This document shows, piece by piece, positions 1 to 13,215 of a DNA stretch of 64,000 nt. Positions within the stretch are counted from its first letter, which is position 1. Each line of letters begins with the position of its first letter. The position numbers and the translations under genes were made by a program. The notes beneath the pieces are model-generated. The model saw only the letters and a list, made by a program, of their open reading frames with translations. It did no database searches and was not told where the DNA came from. This DNA is from Urechis unicinctus (lineage: Eukaryota > Annelida > Polychaeta > Xenopneusta > Urechidae). Location of the stretch: the NCBI GenBank assembly GCA_034190875.2, contig CM067344.1, positions 75,375,178 through 75,439,177 of the forward strand. Reading direction: 5' to 3'.

Positions 1-103
1 ACAAACATTTCCCTGACTTATGATTTATGTATGTTGTTACAGGAAGGTTTATCATAATAAATATATAACTATCAGTGATTAAGCTATTTTGTTGATGTTT
101 TAA

Positions 104-1618
104 GGCTGGCGTAGTCGTGGAATACAAACAACATGCTGCTATTTGGTGCCAAGGGCTCTTCTCATTCTTTCTCTGCTGCTTATGGTCATCAAAATGCTGG
201 ATAACGTCCACCGCATAACAGCCAATGGCTACGCAAGGGACGGGAAAGCCGAAAATGAGTCCTCCAATCTGGAATCGCTTCCCAAACGCATTGATGGCTA
301 CTATACTTCCAACCTCAACCGCACGATAAAGAATGCACTTGCTGAGTCATCGTTTGCTTACAATGCAGCAATTGGCAGACAGGTTCTCAACAACACAATC
401 ATACTAATCTTTACTGATTATGCAGCAATCAACATGACTTTGAACTTCCATGTTACCTCACTACAGCCGTACAACATTTCCAACTTTTTGATAGTTACTA
501 CCAGTAAAAATGTCTGCATTGCCCTCGATAAAAAATCTCTGCCATGTTTTCATTATATGAATGATACTGAAGCGAACGCTGCATCGCGCTATGGAACCGC
601 CGAGTTCAAATGGAAGATGAATGTGCGAACCTTTATGATTTTGGATGCATTACACCTTGGATATAATGTGCTGCATACGGATGCTGACATGGTGTTTTTT
701 GCTGATCCTCGGCCAGATATTGCCTCGATTTGTAACAATACGTGCGATTTGGCCCCTCTTTGGGATTGTGGTTCTTACAACGCTGGATTTCTGTTTGTAA
801 GAAGCACTCCCCGGTCAATGGCTATATATACTCGCATGGATACGATCGCTCAAACAACACAAAAAGATGACCAAACAGCCCTTAATGAGGCAATAAGAGC
901 CGATAAAAAATCTGGCATCATTGTGCGACAACTACCAGACAATAAATATCAATGCGGAAGGAGGTACTATGAGGAAGGAAAACGATATTTTGCCGGTGAC
1001 AACCCATGTCAAGAATGTCTTGTTGTCCATAATAACTGGATCATTACTGGAGCGGCCAAGGTCCACCGTGCTAGAGAGCTGCATCACTGGTTCATTGATG
1101 GAGCTGATCGCTATTACACGGATGTATCTAGGAAGTATCTAACCTATTCCAACCCCTCGTGGTTTGGGGACAACATGTCCACATGGAGCCACGAGAAGGC
1201 GGCACTTATTAATGCACTAGCTTTGGGACATATTCTGAATCGTGTTGTTGTCCTCCCGAGATTCATCTGTCCAAAGCAACGCAACACCTCTTGCCTAATT
1301 CTTCACCACTTGCATCTGGAGACTTTCGATCATGCTTTTAGTGGACAGTACCGAGAGAGCACATTTCTAACACATCCAATGGTACCAAAGACCGTTTCTG
1401 AATCGAGAATCGTATGGTATCCTCCAACTACTGAGTTCAACCTTAGTGGAGCCTCTGCCAAACTAATACGCTCTCAAATGGCCTCCATTAACCAAAGTGT
1501 CCTTGTATTTCCGTCACTCTATGGTAATGTGAGTCAATTTGATACAGAGGAAGAAATCACACAGTTCAAAAGAACATGCAACGAAGCATTTAAGAATGTG
1601 TCTTACAGACAGTTCTAG
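104..1618 (+). CDS. Golgi-type glycosyltransferase, nucleotide-diphospho-sugar transferase fold (GT77/XEG113-RRA-like), 5' partial
   Basis: The frame is open from just after TAA at 101-103 to TAG at 1616-1618, about 505 codons. Numbering residue 1 at position 143: a hydrophobic stretch (about 2-17) looks like a type II signal anchor; a DxD metal/nucleotide-sugar motif lies in HTDADMVFFADP (DAD 180-182); DDQTALNEAI begins at 242; HNNWIITGAAKVHRARELHHW runs from about 296. A second block (348 onward, ALALGHILNRVVVLPRF, then YRES at 403) resembles the C-terminal region of plant RRA/XEG113 arabinosyltransferases (GT77). There are many N-x-S/T sites, as in a lumenal Golgi enzyme. The likely role is sugar transfer from a nucleotide sugar to a glycoprotein or glycan; donor and acceptor cannot be told. 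No ATG precedes the anchor in frame (first is 182); TTTTGTTGATGTTTTAAG before 104 reads as a splice acceptor, so the start probably lies in an exon left of the window. Family known; substrate unknown. Confidence 0.85.
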   Translation, partial: GWRSRGIQTTCCYLVPRALLILSLLLMVIKMLDNVHRITANGYARDGKAENESSNLESLPKRIDGYYTSNLNRTIKNALAESSFAYNAAIGRQVLNNTIILIFTDYAAINMTLNFHVTSLQPYNISNFLIVTTSKNVCIALDKKSLPCFHYMNDTEANAASRYGTAEFKWKMNVRTFMILDALHLGYNVLHTDADMVFFADPRPDIASICNNTCDLAPLWDCGSYNAGFLFVRSTPRSMAIYTRMDTIAQTTQKDDQTALNEAIRADKKSGIIVRQLPDNKYQCGRRYYEEGKRYFAGDNPCQECLVVHNNWIITGAAKVHRARELHHWFIDGADRYYTDVSRKYLTYSNPSWFGDNMSTWSHEKAALINALALGHILNRVVVLPRFICPKQRNTSCLILHHLHLETFDHAFSGQYRESTFLTHPMVPKTVSESRIVWYPPTTEFNLSGASAKLIRSQMASINQSVLVFPSLYGNVSQFDTEEEITQFKRTCNEAFKNVSYRQF

Positions 1619-1904
1619 GACTGCAACACAGGTGTGCAGTAGCACAATCCTTGCAACCAATGTTTTGTTGAACCTCATAGAAGGTTACAAAATAACAACC
1701 TATAGGATTAGCTTTGACCGAGATTGCAACAGCTGAACAACTATGGGAGCTGAAGATAACCATTAAGTGGTAATCTTATGAAGTAACTATTTTAAACATT
1801 TTAATTTAGACTGTGTTTGCGCGTTTCGACTCGTTCTTAATCGTGGTAATTGTAGGTAGGATATGACCATTTAACCAGAGCAGAATGTGTCATTTTATTT
1901 CCCC

Positions 1905-1910
1905 AATAAA
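1905..1910 (+). terminator. Poly(A) signal of the glycosyltransferase gene
   Basis: A canonical AATAAA lies 287 bases after the stop codon, in a T-rich context followed by a GT-rich stretch (GTGCATCC, then GGATGTGT). It is the natural 3' end signal for the upstream gene, giving a 3' UTR of about 0.3 kb. Seen directly; use is inferred. Confidence 0.55.
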
Positions 1911-2789
1911 GTGCATCCAGCAGGATGTGTCTTTTGCCGATTCATGTGAGTATGCCCTTATGTGATATCATTACAATATCCTTGTTTGACTTCATCACGT
2001 CGCGTGGACTACCTAAGGCAAGACATGGTGTTGTTATTGGATGCTATCACAAATACTTATGTGGTAAGCAATATCGTCTTAGAACAGAAAACATGCTTCA
2101 GAGCACATTATCAGACCTGAATTTATTTTGCTGAAGTTGTAGAATATTAGTACAACTGTTCATTGCTGCCCATGACCACTGGGGAGAGACGAGTGGTCGG
2201 GGAAAAGTTTGCTGCATAGACGCTATATGTGTCTTAAGGTATGGTAACTATTATTGAATTGCATATTCAGTAAGTACTAACATATTACATATAACTCATT
2301 GGGAGAGACTAATTAACGTTTGTCTATTCTGCTTGAGACAACTTGTCCCCTTGGCAGCTACTGTAACGGCCGCTGGTAATTTATCACCTGTGGTGTTTTA
2401 ATGGCGTAACTGTTCTTTGTTAGCATGAAGCTGCTGCACTTTCTTTCACTTCATAAACAGCAGTCCACCAAACAGATGCCGTCAATAAGAATAACAGGGT
2501 GGCAAATATTATATGAAGTCGCACTTATTTGTAAATATATAAAAGACGACAATTCAGTCAGTGACGTATGAAAGCAGAATTCTGGTCATTAGAACGTGTA
2601 TGTCATATGCGTGGTGGTGGCTGATAGATTATGTTATACAGACCTAATGGCGGAAGCATAGAGATGTTAACTCATTATCAGCAATATATCCACAAATAAG
2701 CAACATTGTCTCCGCAGCTTGTACCTTATTATCTCATCTTAATTTAGTTGACATTTGTCTAATTGTTCATCTCCACTATTCATGAAAAA
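1911..2789. other. Intergenic, nothing recognised
   Basis: No coding similarity, no long open frame (largest about 69 codons) and no clear repeat. Two short GGGAGAGAC motifs occur at about 2180 and 2300. Confidence 0.4.
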
Positions 2790-4950
2790 ATATATATCCA
2801 CTTTAGCAATGAATTCGGCATTACCATCTATACTTTTCTCGGATGGACGCTGTCTAGGAACATTGTGAGCCATTTACACAAACAGAGATGTTAGTGTTCA
2901 AAATCATGTGATGCAAGAGCTCTGTTAGCAGCTATAAGGAACCACTGGTATATTTCACAAGCAGCCGTCTAATAAACCTCAGTTTCATCATCTTATATAA
3001 ACAAACCGTTAGATGCCGCTGCAGCTGACACTTACAGGGATCTTGAATTAAAACTGCAAGAATCCTTGCAAGAAGGCCGCAAGGTTAAGATTAAATCAAA
3101 GACACTCAGCTGCATTTCGTTCAAGCCTGTTTTTCATATAAGTGATAAGGACAAGATTTGATATAATCTCTGTCGACAATATAATAAAAGAGTTACACTG
3201 ATGCATGAGTGGTATATGACGGCAGTTGCGACAGGATTAAGTCGTTGATTTTCCGTATAAAATATCGCGCACTTCCATGCTAGTGTTCATACCATTTTAT
3301 TGGCATGAAGTTCACATCAGTGAAAGAATTTATTATTCGCATATTTGTACATCATGTTAGATGCAATCACTGTGGCTGCATTTTGTATTAATTGTTGATC
3401 AATCATGGACGCTGACCTCAATAGTGGTTAAAAGCTTACAAAATATTCTTAAATTTTCATTCGATGGTAGAATTTTTTTAATGCGGTATGCGATATTCTA
3501 CCCTCGAGTCCAGTTACTACACCTGTAGCAATCATGCTAAAGGTAAATCTAAATTTGGATGTCAAAGCTTTACCACAAGGGCAAAATGTGGATCAGTTTA
3601 ATAGCGTTTTTGATTTCATCGGCTAGCTAGTGGCACACATGATAATGTATGTAACACGTTTGCACTACCATCGCCAACATTCGCATAGTATTAGAATATT
3701 TTCGGTATGCGAGATCGGAACTATGACTTTATCAGTAGATGAGGACTATCATTTTTCTCTGTCAGCTAGCGCCACGCATCACAATGAAACAAAACAGCAA
3801 TGTATTGCTATAATACATGGGAGCAGGGTTGTCATGTAAATCACGGGTTTTGTTAACGATGATAACGCTGATGGTGATGTTTAAATGTCGATATGATTCG
3901 GAATGTGACCGGCTATGTTTACATTGTGTGATGCCGTTGTACCACTAAAGAGCTTATTTTCTCGCTTACCACTGAGGAACATGTTCCACATTCAGCAACG
4001 TGTTCCCAAACAAATCAGTATCTACCTTTAAGGGTTGCTATATTTGACAATAATTACCAAGCGACCTAGTTGTCATATGCATTGGAGCATGTATTGGAGC
4101 GATTCACTATAGTGGTTCTGCAATGGTTTATACAATTATCTCTACATTTGACCAAAAGCTGTAATGTAGTTTTACCTCCATACTTTCGTATCCTTGGCAT
4201 CTAATGACAAGAAGTGCACAGAGACACCACAATGTGTGTAAAAACCTTAAAACAAGACAGAGGCCATTTCGCAATTGGCTCAAAGGAATAACTAGAGCAG
4301 CCAACATGCATTCAATTTTCCTCTGTTATTGACTTTATTTAGTGGTGCGGTAATTTCATCAAATCAATTATATCTTAGCTCAAAGATCCTTGGTTAAAAT
4401 GTATCTACATTTTAGATGGCGATATGGTAATGATGTGATATAATGGGGGATTCCACTGGTGAAAATACTCAATTATCACCAAAACATAATTTAGCACTTC
4501 ATACATTATCGGTTCGACTGTAATATTTCCGAGCGCAGCCTTTTTCTGACTTTATTATCAGTTTGATCTGAGATCACTAAATTTATCAACGTTAATGGTC
4601 AATCATACATGTGATTTGTTTATGCAGTGGATTGGTCTCAGTAAAAAAAATATGGTTAGCGATATTTGCGTTGGATACAAGAATCATTAAGTGCTTTCTT
4701 TGGTATGACCGTGTAGTCTTCTACTAACAAATTGTCATATTGGCTACAATCCTTCCGACAGACAATAAATGAGCTTGGAGACATTTTTAATACCAGACGG
4801 TTCTAGATAAATGGGCGACTGTTCTTTATCACCTGTAATGGTGTCAACCCGTAAATTTTTCTAAACGATAGCTTAGATTTTGTCACACCTGTTGCCGCAA
4901 CATACCCGGAAGGTGGAGTGGGGAGGGATTGTGGTTGCACTTAATCTTCT
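2790..4950 (+). repeat. Long diverged repeat R1, copy 1
   Basis: Blocks here align by eye, in the same order and orientation, with two later copies. 2870-2910 (CATTTACACAAACAGAGATG) matches 8115-8150. 3015-3090 (GCCGCTGCAGCTGACACTTA) matches 8250-8320 and 11757-11830. 3610-3700 (GATTTCATCGGCTAGC, ATCGCCAACATTCGCAT) matches 12060-12145. 3800-3830 (ATTGCTATAATACATGG) matches 12260. 4190-4290 (GCATCTAATGACAAGAAGTG) matches 9130-9215. Similarity is patchy with many indels, so the copy is old. No coding potential is seen. The spacing to copy 2 (about 5 kb) is larger than between copies 2 and 3. Confidence 0.6.
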
Positions 4951-6169
4951 GGTGAACCTTGTATGAACGCCGAAGTTATGTGGTGCTAAATGCCTAAAGC
5001 ATTAATAGGTTGCATAATGCATGACACATGCAGAATATAAGAAATTCCAATGTTGTATCTTATGATACATGCCACATTATAAGGAAGGTTTCTTTTCCTT
5101 TTTTCATATCATAAATAAGCTATAATGACTTAGCAAGTTAAGTTGGTATATCCCGAAACAGAGTTAAAGAATGATATTCCACTCTCAACATATGATACGG
5201 GCGGTTGAGATCATGATATAGATATAGTGAACGATAGCGGCATGAATCACGCCATAATAATCGTCAAGGCACTTTTGTCCTTAATAAAACAAGTTCAAGT
5301 TAGAATACTAAGATCACACATAAGTGATAACATGTTCAGGTGTTGTGAATGAACAAAACATTAATCACATTAAAGTGGCTGTAACATCCAGGTACGCTGT
5401 GAAAAGTAAAGACAAGCTCATTCATCGCTTTTATCTCTGCACCATTGAAAAGAAATGGTCAAACCAAAGAAGGCATAGTGATGGCGTTAACTTGACCGTG
5501 GGGGCCAGAGACGAGCGCTATAAACGAATAAAAACCCTCCCTCTGATGCGACACCATAATGCGGTGATTTCCATAACAGTACATCATACCATGCAGCTAG
5601 CACTCTTCCTTCATAGGGAAAATTTCAATATTCGGCGGTAATGGAAATACATTCGCTCTGCTGATAGACGCCACTTACATAACAAATTATTTCGATCAAT
5701 ATTCTCCCTTTAAACATATCTGCATATAGAAGCAAGCTGAATTTACAGTGCAGTTATTGTGTGGTCAGTAAGGCATCTCCTTTTAAAAGTATGCTTTCCA
5801 TCCCATGTTACCCTAGTGCCAGCGCCGTCTATGAGCTCCTGAACATGCTACATGTACTCATTCGTACATATATATTGCGAGAGAGGATACTACGATCCGT
5901 CTTAATGGACTTTAAAAAACAGTTTTTATATCTGCATTAAATAACCGTGTCTATAGATGAGAGGCTGCCAATATCGTTTTCATTGTATTTCTGGTCTTCC
6001 GCAGAGTCATCAACGAATGGATGTTTTTTTTTTTGTTTTTCAGGTATTTACAGGCGTATTGTATAGATGAAGGCCATACCAAGAGAATCCTGAAATACGT
6101 GCAGCAACTGTGCGGCTGTCAGAGACAAACGATGTTTACACGATTCCGTCAGCGAAAACACCACACATT
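4951..6169. other. Spacer between R1 copies, nothing recognised
   Basis: An open frame of 105 codons lies at 5324-5641 (+), but its translation shows no motif and looks like chance. A T-run and TTTTTCAG (6026-6043) resemble an acceptor, but no plausible exon follows. Confidence 0.35.
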
Positions 6170-9100
6170 GTCACCACCTGCTTGTTATGGGGTGATGAAT
6201 GACGTGAGAGTACACTCGCAGCATCAAATGCTGCAGTCGTGTCACTTATAGTAGTAATGAGTTGCGGTGAAACACACTAGCTTACATGCAAGCTGGTAGT
6301 AATCTAAGTCTCTCTCATCCTGCAATGGGGCAATTCTGTAGTTTCCGCATTTCTAACGTTTGAGTTCATTGCTACCTCAAGCAGCCAACAACGTTCGTAG
6401 GTTTGTAAAACATTCAAGTGATGATTAAAAAGAAGCAATCAAAGGGTACCTTAACACTAATCAAGAGGCGGATAATCTTTCTGAGAACTTAATTATCTGT
6501 TATTGTGTTTGTCGTCTATATAGGTGAACATCCACGATGTAATAACCACAAAACTACCCGACTTTATATGATTGACGTAATGAATCTTATGATTGTATTT
6601 AAATAGCTGGTGAGATTTTAACAATAATACCGCTGTTGCTCCTAAATATCATTATCGTTTTGTCCTCTATAGTGGAAACTATATTTTGACACTAAATAAC
6701 GCTAATCAGCATTAATCGCCTACTTGGTCAGGCTCACGATGCACCAAGTGAGTTCACCTTCAGGCACATTCTTGTGGTGCTCGATCATTGCAAACACGTG
6801 TGCACATTGGGGGTGGGGGAGGAGGGACTTCAATCCAATCGAATGATGGCCAGCATTTACTGCTACCCATAACGATATTGCGTTTGTTCAAAACACAACA
6901 TTAATGCCTCAGCTAACAGATTTGTATTGTGAATATCTCACTCGCATACTTTTCGGTATTGATATTTCGTTGTTAAGTTGATATGGGACACTTGTTATTG
7001 TTCACTGCTGTTTTAGCAATTACTGGCAAACAGTAACTTGAGCTTGCCATTGGTTGCAGCTGATTACACGGAAGCTTGATAGCAATCAAACTTTGGCCAG
7101 TGTCCGTTTCGCTTACGGATATAAAATTACTCCCCGAATTATGCATGTGTGAAAGTAAATGCAAATATCATTGGATCGTTTATCAAAGAGTCAACATTAC
7201 CCGGCAATTGCGGATGCAAGCCAAACCCAGAAAAGAATATCGCTATAATACATTGAACTAGCTCCTGTTTCGTGTATACTTAAGCGAGCCAAAGGTATGT
7301 TACAAGGCTTCCCAAATCTATAATTTTTCCGCATTTACATTCGCAATTACCACATTGTTATGAATTGCAAAATTGATCAGCCTTGAAGCACCCAAATCAC
7401 TTGTGATCAAATCTTTTATGATTAATGTGACTTAATATAAAGGTATCTGTGGCCCGTGCAATACGTCCCTAATGCTTTCCATGATGATGCTGTCAAACTT
7501 ATATAAATCATGGGATTAATGGGTATATCTATTCCTCATTTAGTATAAAGGGCGTGATATTGTGACATAAAATGGAAATTGGATCCACAGTACTCCCCTG
7601 AAGTTATATTTTATGTAAACTGTCGGGAATGATGGAGCCAATTTTCATACCAAAGCAAATATCAATGGAGGGCTGAAAGGTGAAATGCGCCATGCAAACC
7701 ATGGGAAATACTAGGAAGGTTGGCATTGGGTAAGTTCTCATTCATTTTATAATATTACAACGTCAACTATTTAGATAAGGTCATATTAAAGAAGAATGCT
7801 TGTCAGTAGCTCGCTAATGTCTTGGATGTGATGGCGGATAACAGGTATAGTTAATCGGACCAACAGTGGATGTATAACAGATTTATGACACTGCATTATT
7901 TGGCCCACTCTTTTGATCAATTTACGCAATCATTTTCTGACAGTGGCCTTAAAAAATGATGATTTTTGTATTCTTGCTCCGTTTTCTTGGAAAAGTCATG
8001 TTATTTTGTACAATTTTGTGTCAGTATTCATTTCTGCAATCGGCGAACAGCATAACCACTTCAGCAGCGAATCCTTCATTTATATCTATTTTTATCGAAG
8101 TCGTTCAGAACCATTTAAACAAATAGAAATGTTGGTGTTCAAGTATGTTGGCTACTATAAGAAACAGCAGGTGTATGTCACAAAAAGCTATTCTATAAGC
8201 TTCATTTCCATAATCCATGTCGACAGTCTTTATACACAAACCAGTCGAGGGTTATCGCCGCTGCAGCATACCCTGACCGGGGGCTTCCGTTTTATCTGGG
8301 AATCCCTCAAGCGGCCGATAGGTTATGATTTTATCTGAGACTTACAATTGGCTTTCGTGTGGGTCGTAGTTTTGATAGATGCGAGAAGTACAGTATTATG
8401 TTGCTATCTGCTCAATCTCTCACGTGAGCCTCGATGAAGCGAAATAGTAGGGGTGTATGAGAAGCTCTTTTAAGGTCAGTGTCGTTCCGTATTTATGATC
8501 TTGGATCTTAACAAGGTCGTTCTGTATCACAGTAGGCAGTAGTCCAGATTGAATGCATGCGTTCATGCCAATTCCATCATCAAGTTTACATCACCGTCTG
8601 TTACAACATCTGCAATGTTTTTGTAGTTTCTTATTGCGATTAGTTGGATAATACAAGGTTGAAAAAGTAACATGCATTATAGAAAGGTAGTTACAGTGTA
8701 TGAAATATATCATTTGGTTACCGTATTTGCTCACCAGAAAGTTCGCGTCTGGGATATCATTAGCCAACAGTATTCACCGAACAGTTTATCAATGTTCTTG
8801 CATGAGCATAGTTTACATTTGGATTCGATCTTAGATTGTGCAATTTATCATCAACACGTTCTGTTTACATACGCAAGCACTATGTTCATCACCAGGGAAC
8901 ATTATTTGCTTTTCAACTGCGTTTGTCCTTGAGCTGAGTTGTCGCGATTCATTACAGAACGTTCCCATAAACATACATATTTGTGTTCTCTATAATGGTA
9001 GCGAGCAGGTCCACGAAAAACATGGTGTGCTAGAGGGATTGAGGTTATGACACTGCGGTTGTGATATTCTTTCCAACGATTTTGCAGATTAATTTATGTC

Positions 9101-9660
9101 CGCGTTAATGGGTTGCTAGATGCCTTTGCATCTTATGATCAGATGTGTACAGAACAACACATGGGTGTAGAGACATACAAAAATGGATAGAGGCGATGTT
9201 CGCGATTTGATATTTGCTCAAGGGATTCAAAACAATAAATAACACTAAGCAGCATCTTAACATTTATTGATCTATTACTAGTGTGATTTATCTAAACTAC
9301 TGAAATGTGGTGTTACAACTTCTCATCGATTTAGACAAAACTCGGGTGTACATTTGTTTAAGCAGCAGGATGATGTCGGCGGTGGGATGCGATATCTTGT
9401 AGTACCGTGTTACACACATTGTGGGATGTATATTATTGGTAATATGTTATTCAGTTTTTATCATGTTCTGTTTCTAATGATTCTCTCGGAGTCTTCGTCA
9501 AACAGCAGAAACATGATCTCACAACATGAACACTAAAGTTGGCATTGCTTGCCAACAATTAAGACACATTACTGAAGGTCCCGTCAGTATCATGGCTCCA
9601 TGTGTTGCATTCTACAAATTTTCTTCACAAATGGATTTTCCAGCGAGGAATGGAGCGATC
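6170..9660 (+). repeat. Long diverged repeat R1, copy 2
   Basis: Collinear with copy 3 at an offset near 3.5 kb. Good blocks: 6250-6300 with 9725-9770; 6420-6530 with 9840-9960 (GGATCATCTTTCTGATAATT type); 6990-7190 with 10520-10720 (GGTTGCAGCTGAT, CATTGGATCGTTTATC); 7430-7570 with 10960-11100 (GATATTGTGACATAAAAT); 7680-7730 with 11230-11280 (ATGCGCCATGCAAACCA); 8240-8540 with 11740-12040. A final shared block, 8930-9010 with 13105-13205 (CTGCGTTTGTCCTTGAGCTG), is offset by 4.2 kb, so copy 3 carries an extra 0.7 kb or copy 2 a deletion. A 141-codon open frame at 7913-8338 is not kept in the other copies, so I do not call it a gene. Confidence 0.75.
6809..6826 (+). other. G-rich tract, possible G-quadruplex
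   Basis: Runs of G5, G5, G2 and G3 separated by single bases inside repeat R1 copy 2. The matching place in copy 3 (near 10160) lacks the tract, so it arose after the duplication or was lost there. Confidence 0.4.
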
Positions 9661-12600
9661 TTATGTGGCGGTAATATTATGCCCTAGCTTGAAGCTGCCT
9701 GTTACAAGAAATGTGACATATAGTGTGCATATGAGATGAAGCTTACACACTAGCTGGAGGTAATCAAATTCTTGATAATATTTCTCTGTTCAATCTCTCC
9801 CCGGAGTTGATAAATTATGTAGTTTCCACATTTCTACTGAAGTGATGATTACAAGTTACGTAAGGGCTCCCAAGGTAATTATCAACTGATTAATCAGGTG
9901 GATCATCTTTCTGATAATTTAACCATATGTTATTGAGTTTGTCGTTTAAATTCGTGAACATCTTCTTGATAAGACTGAATTTGCTGTAATCATAACATTG
10001 AATCTTATGACTGTGTTAAAATAGACGCTGAGAGTTTAGGAATAATATTGCTGCTGCTTCTAGATATCCATATCATGATTGGCTCGTTAGATCTTGAATT
10101 TAATGGAAACTTAACACTGATCAGCTTTAAAAAGATCACTGCGAATGCGTGCGCACAGCTTGGGATGGTAGGAGAATCAAATGCTATCTGGTGATGTGGC
10201 GTATGGCCAGCATTTTCTACTACAGTGCGTGGGGAAATAATGCTTTCGTTAAAAACACAAACTTATTTCCTTAACTAACCGATTCCAATTGTGTGATTCT
10301 TTCCATTATGCCAAACCTCCATTTGTTCTATTCTGAGTATCTCCCTTATCATGGATGTGCTGAGACAATTGAGATTGCAAGGCAGTTGCTCAGCGTTCAT
10401 GATTCGTGCTGCTCATTGTGTGATGCTTAAGCAACAACCATATCTCAGCAGCGTCGTCGAATTTGACAATTGAATCATTGATTACATAGCCTACCTTTCG
10501 GTACTGATATTGCGTTCTTCCGTTGCACTTTATTGTTCCCGGCTGTGTAAGTAACAGCTGGCGAACAGAAACTGATGCTTGCTATCGGTTGCAGCTGATA
10601 ACACAGAAGCTGAATAGCTATCAGCCGTGGAGCTGTGTCGGTGTCAAATAACAATAAGCTCCAGGAATTATTCATACATGAAACCAAATGCAGGTAGCAT
10701 TGGATCGTTTATCTTAGAGTAGGCCTACAAATGGTAATAAACAACAATCAACGAGTATTGCTATAATACATTTGAAAGAGGTTCTGATGTTTCGTGTTTG
10801 CTTTACAGAACCGAAGGAATGTAATATTGCTTTTAATATCTCTATTAATTTTGCATCTGCAGCAGCAATCGCCTTGGGCGTACAGTTAATACTTGCGGGA
10901 ATAATCTGCCCTGGAATACCCAATTTCTTGTCATAAATTTAGTATGATCAGTGTTTCTCGATATGAAGGTATCCGTGTACCATGCAATATGTCCCAAACG
11001 CGTGCCATGACGATTCAATCAAACTTATATCCATCAAGGGATTTATGGATATATCACTTCTTTACTTAGCAGGATGAGGCAAGATATTGTGACATAAAAT
11101 TGAAATTGGTTCCATAGTATTGGGATGCTATTTCCTCTGGGTAGTCCTGCCACGTTTCTTTGAAATCCTTTTAAAATGAAGCTTATATCGGTTTTCATAC
11201 CATCGCAATATGCACAGCATATATGAGTCGAGGGCTGAGAGGCAACATGCGCCATGCAAACCACGACAAAAAGGTTGGCATAATGTGAGGTTTCACTCTT
11301 GAATTAATATTTCAGCGAAAACTAATTAGTCCAGGTTAAATTGAGGTAAAATGCATGCGTATGTCTTTGACCAATAATGAAAGTATTGGGATGTTTTATT
11401 CATTACATACAATAGGTTCACGTCTAAGCAACATAAGCCCAGACTCACAGCTTGTGATCAATTTACATGATCATCTGTTGCCAGTGGAAATAAAAATGCC
11501 AACAGATAATTTGCTTTATTGCTTCGCTTTGGTTGAAAAGCCCCTGGATTTTATCTAGCAAGGTGAAGATTTGTGTAATTTTTCATCACCACCATGAACA
11601 GCATTACCACTTCCGCAATGAATCCGTGATTTCCATCTGTAATTTCCGGATTCGTTTACGATCATTAAAAAAACTATCAGAGTGAAATATCTCACCAGAG
11701 GCTGATCCATCAGCTTTATTTTGATAATAATTGCATATACACAAACCATGATGATCGCTGCTGCAACAGACACTTACCGGGGTCTTGAATAATATCTGTG
11801 GAATCCTTCAAAAGGCCGAAAGGTTATGATTTCATTTAAGACTTACAGATGGTTTTCGTATGCGTAGTTATTTTAATAGATGCGATATGGACGGGGCTGT
11901 TGTTATCGGTTCAATCTCTCTCGTGAGCTTTGAAGATGTGGACAAAAGTGATATATGATAGGCACCTTGGACGTCAGTGACTTTCCATTTTAAAGTTGCA
12001 GCGTCTAAACAAGGTCGTTTTACATCACAATTGGAAGTTTACCATTTTGAATCGTACAGTGATTCCATCGGCTTTCTCGCGACCTCCAAGAGATTGTAAG
12101 TTGCTACTGATACCACAATCGCCACCGTTCGCATTGTTTTTTGAAATCTTTGCATTGGCTAAATCGTTATTATAGTTATAGGGAACTGTGATGGCTCAAT
12201 GTTTTTCCCTAAGTCCACCGGCTTCAATCCTCACAATATAGCAAAACCAAGTTTCATTGCTATAATGTATGAGACGACGTTCTGGGTGCTGTCTTGCAAA
12301 CGTCTGCTAAGACCCGGTATATCCTGAACGACCTGTTTCGGTCATGGTACTTCAGTTGATAGCGAAGTTTAGACTGCACAAAATTTTAGCAATATGAGTC
12401 GGAGCTCGATCGACTGGGGATGAATAGATTAAATCACTACAGAGGATATTATACCAACACGCTTTTTTACTCGCTTTAAACTCTTGTCTGATTAATGGAC
12501 CTCGTTATGAAATGTAATGAGAGATTCCCCTGATGCGAATGTGTCACAAATATGAAATGACGATATATACTTGATCCCGTCTCATATCCTACTGCTGCAT

Positions 12601-13215
12601 TATCTCTTACCCCATCGTCATTCTGATCCATTATCTGTATGAACATCGAGGAACTGACAAATGCACTTTGACTGCATAACATGGAAAGGTTTTGTGTTTA
12701 TGATCGACTGATTCATTTGCACAGCTTTCCAAGAAGTGTGTGATGAAGAATTGAACGGAATGCTATCACGAAACAAGATTACCGTGACTCCAGCGACTTG
12801 TTATCTGAACGATTCGTCAAAATTCCACGCAAATGCAGTCACTTGGCAGCCATATTAGTATTGGACTGATCAAAGCTGCTTACGCCTTACAAATGCCGTT
12901 TATCACCTTACTTCAGGCACGTGTTGTTAACCTCACTTGAATATTCAAAGGATGTGAGTATCAGTAAATGATGCTTAATGGTCATGTCAACAACGAAGAC
13001 ATGTGTTTGGGTGCTCATGTTTGCTGCATTGGTTGAATAATTTACCATCAAATACGTACTGTTAGCAGAGGCAGATACTGCGTGCATTAGCAGGGATGAA
13101 TCATTGGTTACCAACTGCGTTTGTCCTTGAGCTGAGTTGTCCACAATCATTACGAAACGGATACATAAACATACAGATATGTGTTATAATGGTAGTGGAC
13201 AGGTCCGTTAACAGT
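9661..13215 (+). repeat. Long diverged repeat R1, copy 3
   Basis: Directly follows copy 2 in the same orientation and shares its block order (pairs given under copy 2). It also shares with copy 1 the block at 12060-12300 (ATCGCCACCGTTCGCAT, ATTGCTATAATGTATGAG), which copy 2 keeps only partly at 8570-8650. The last shared block ends with ATAATGGTAGTGGACAGGTCC near 13205, matching 8993-9013. No gene-like open frame and no terminal repeats could be identified, so the class (satellite, Helitron-like, old non-autonomous transposon) is open. Confidence 0.75.

Noticed and set aside
7913-8338. Open frame of 141 codons on the plus strand
   Set aside because: It lies in repeat R1 copy 2 and is not kept in the matching part of copies 1 and 3; no protein motif.
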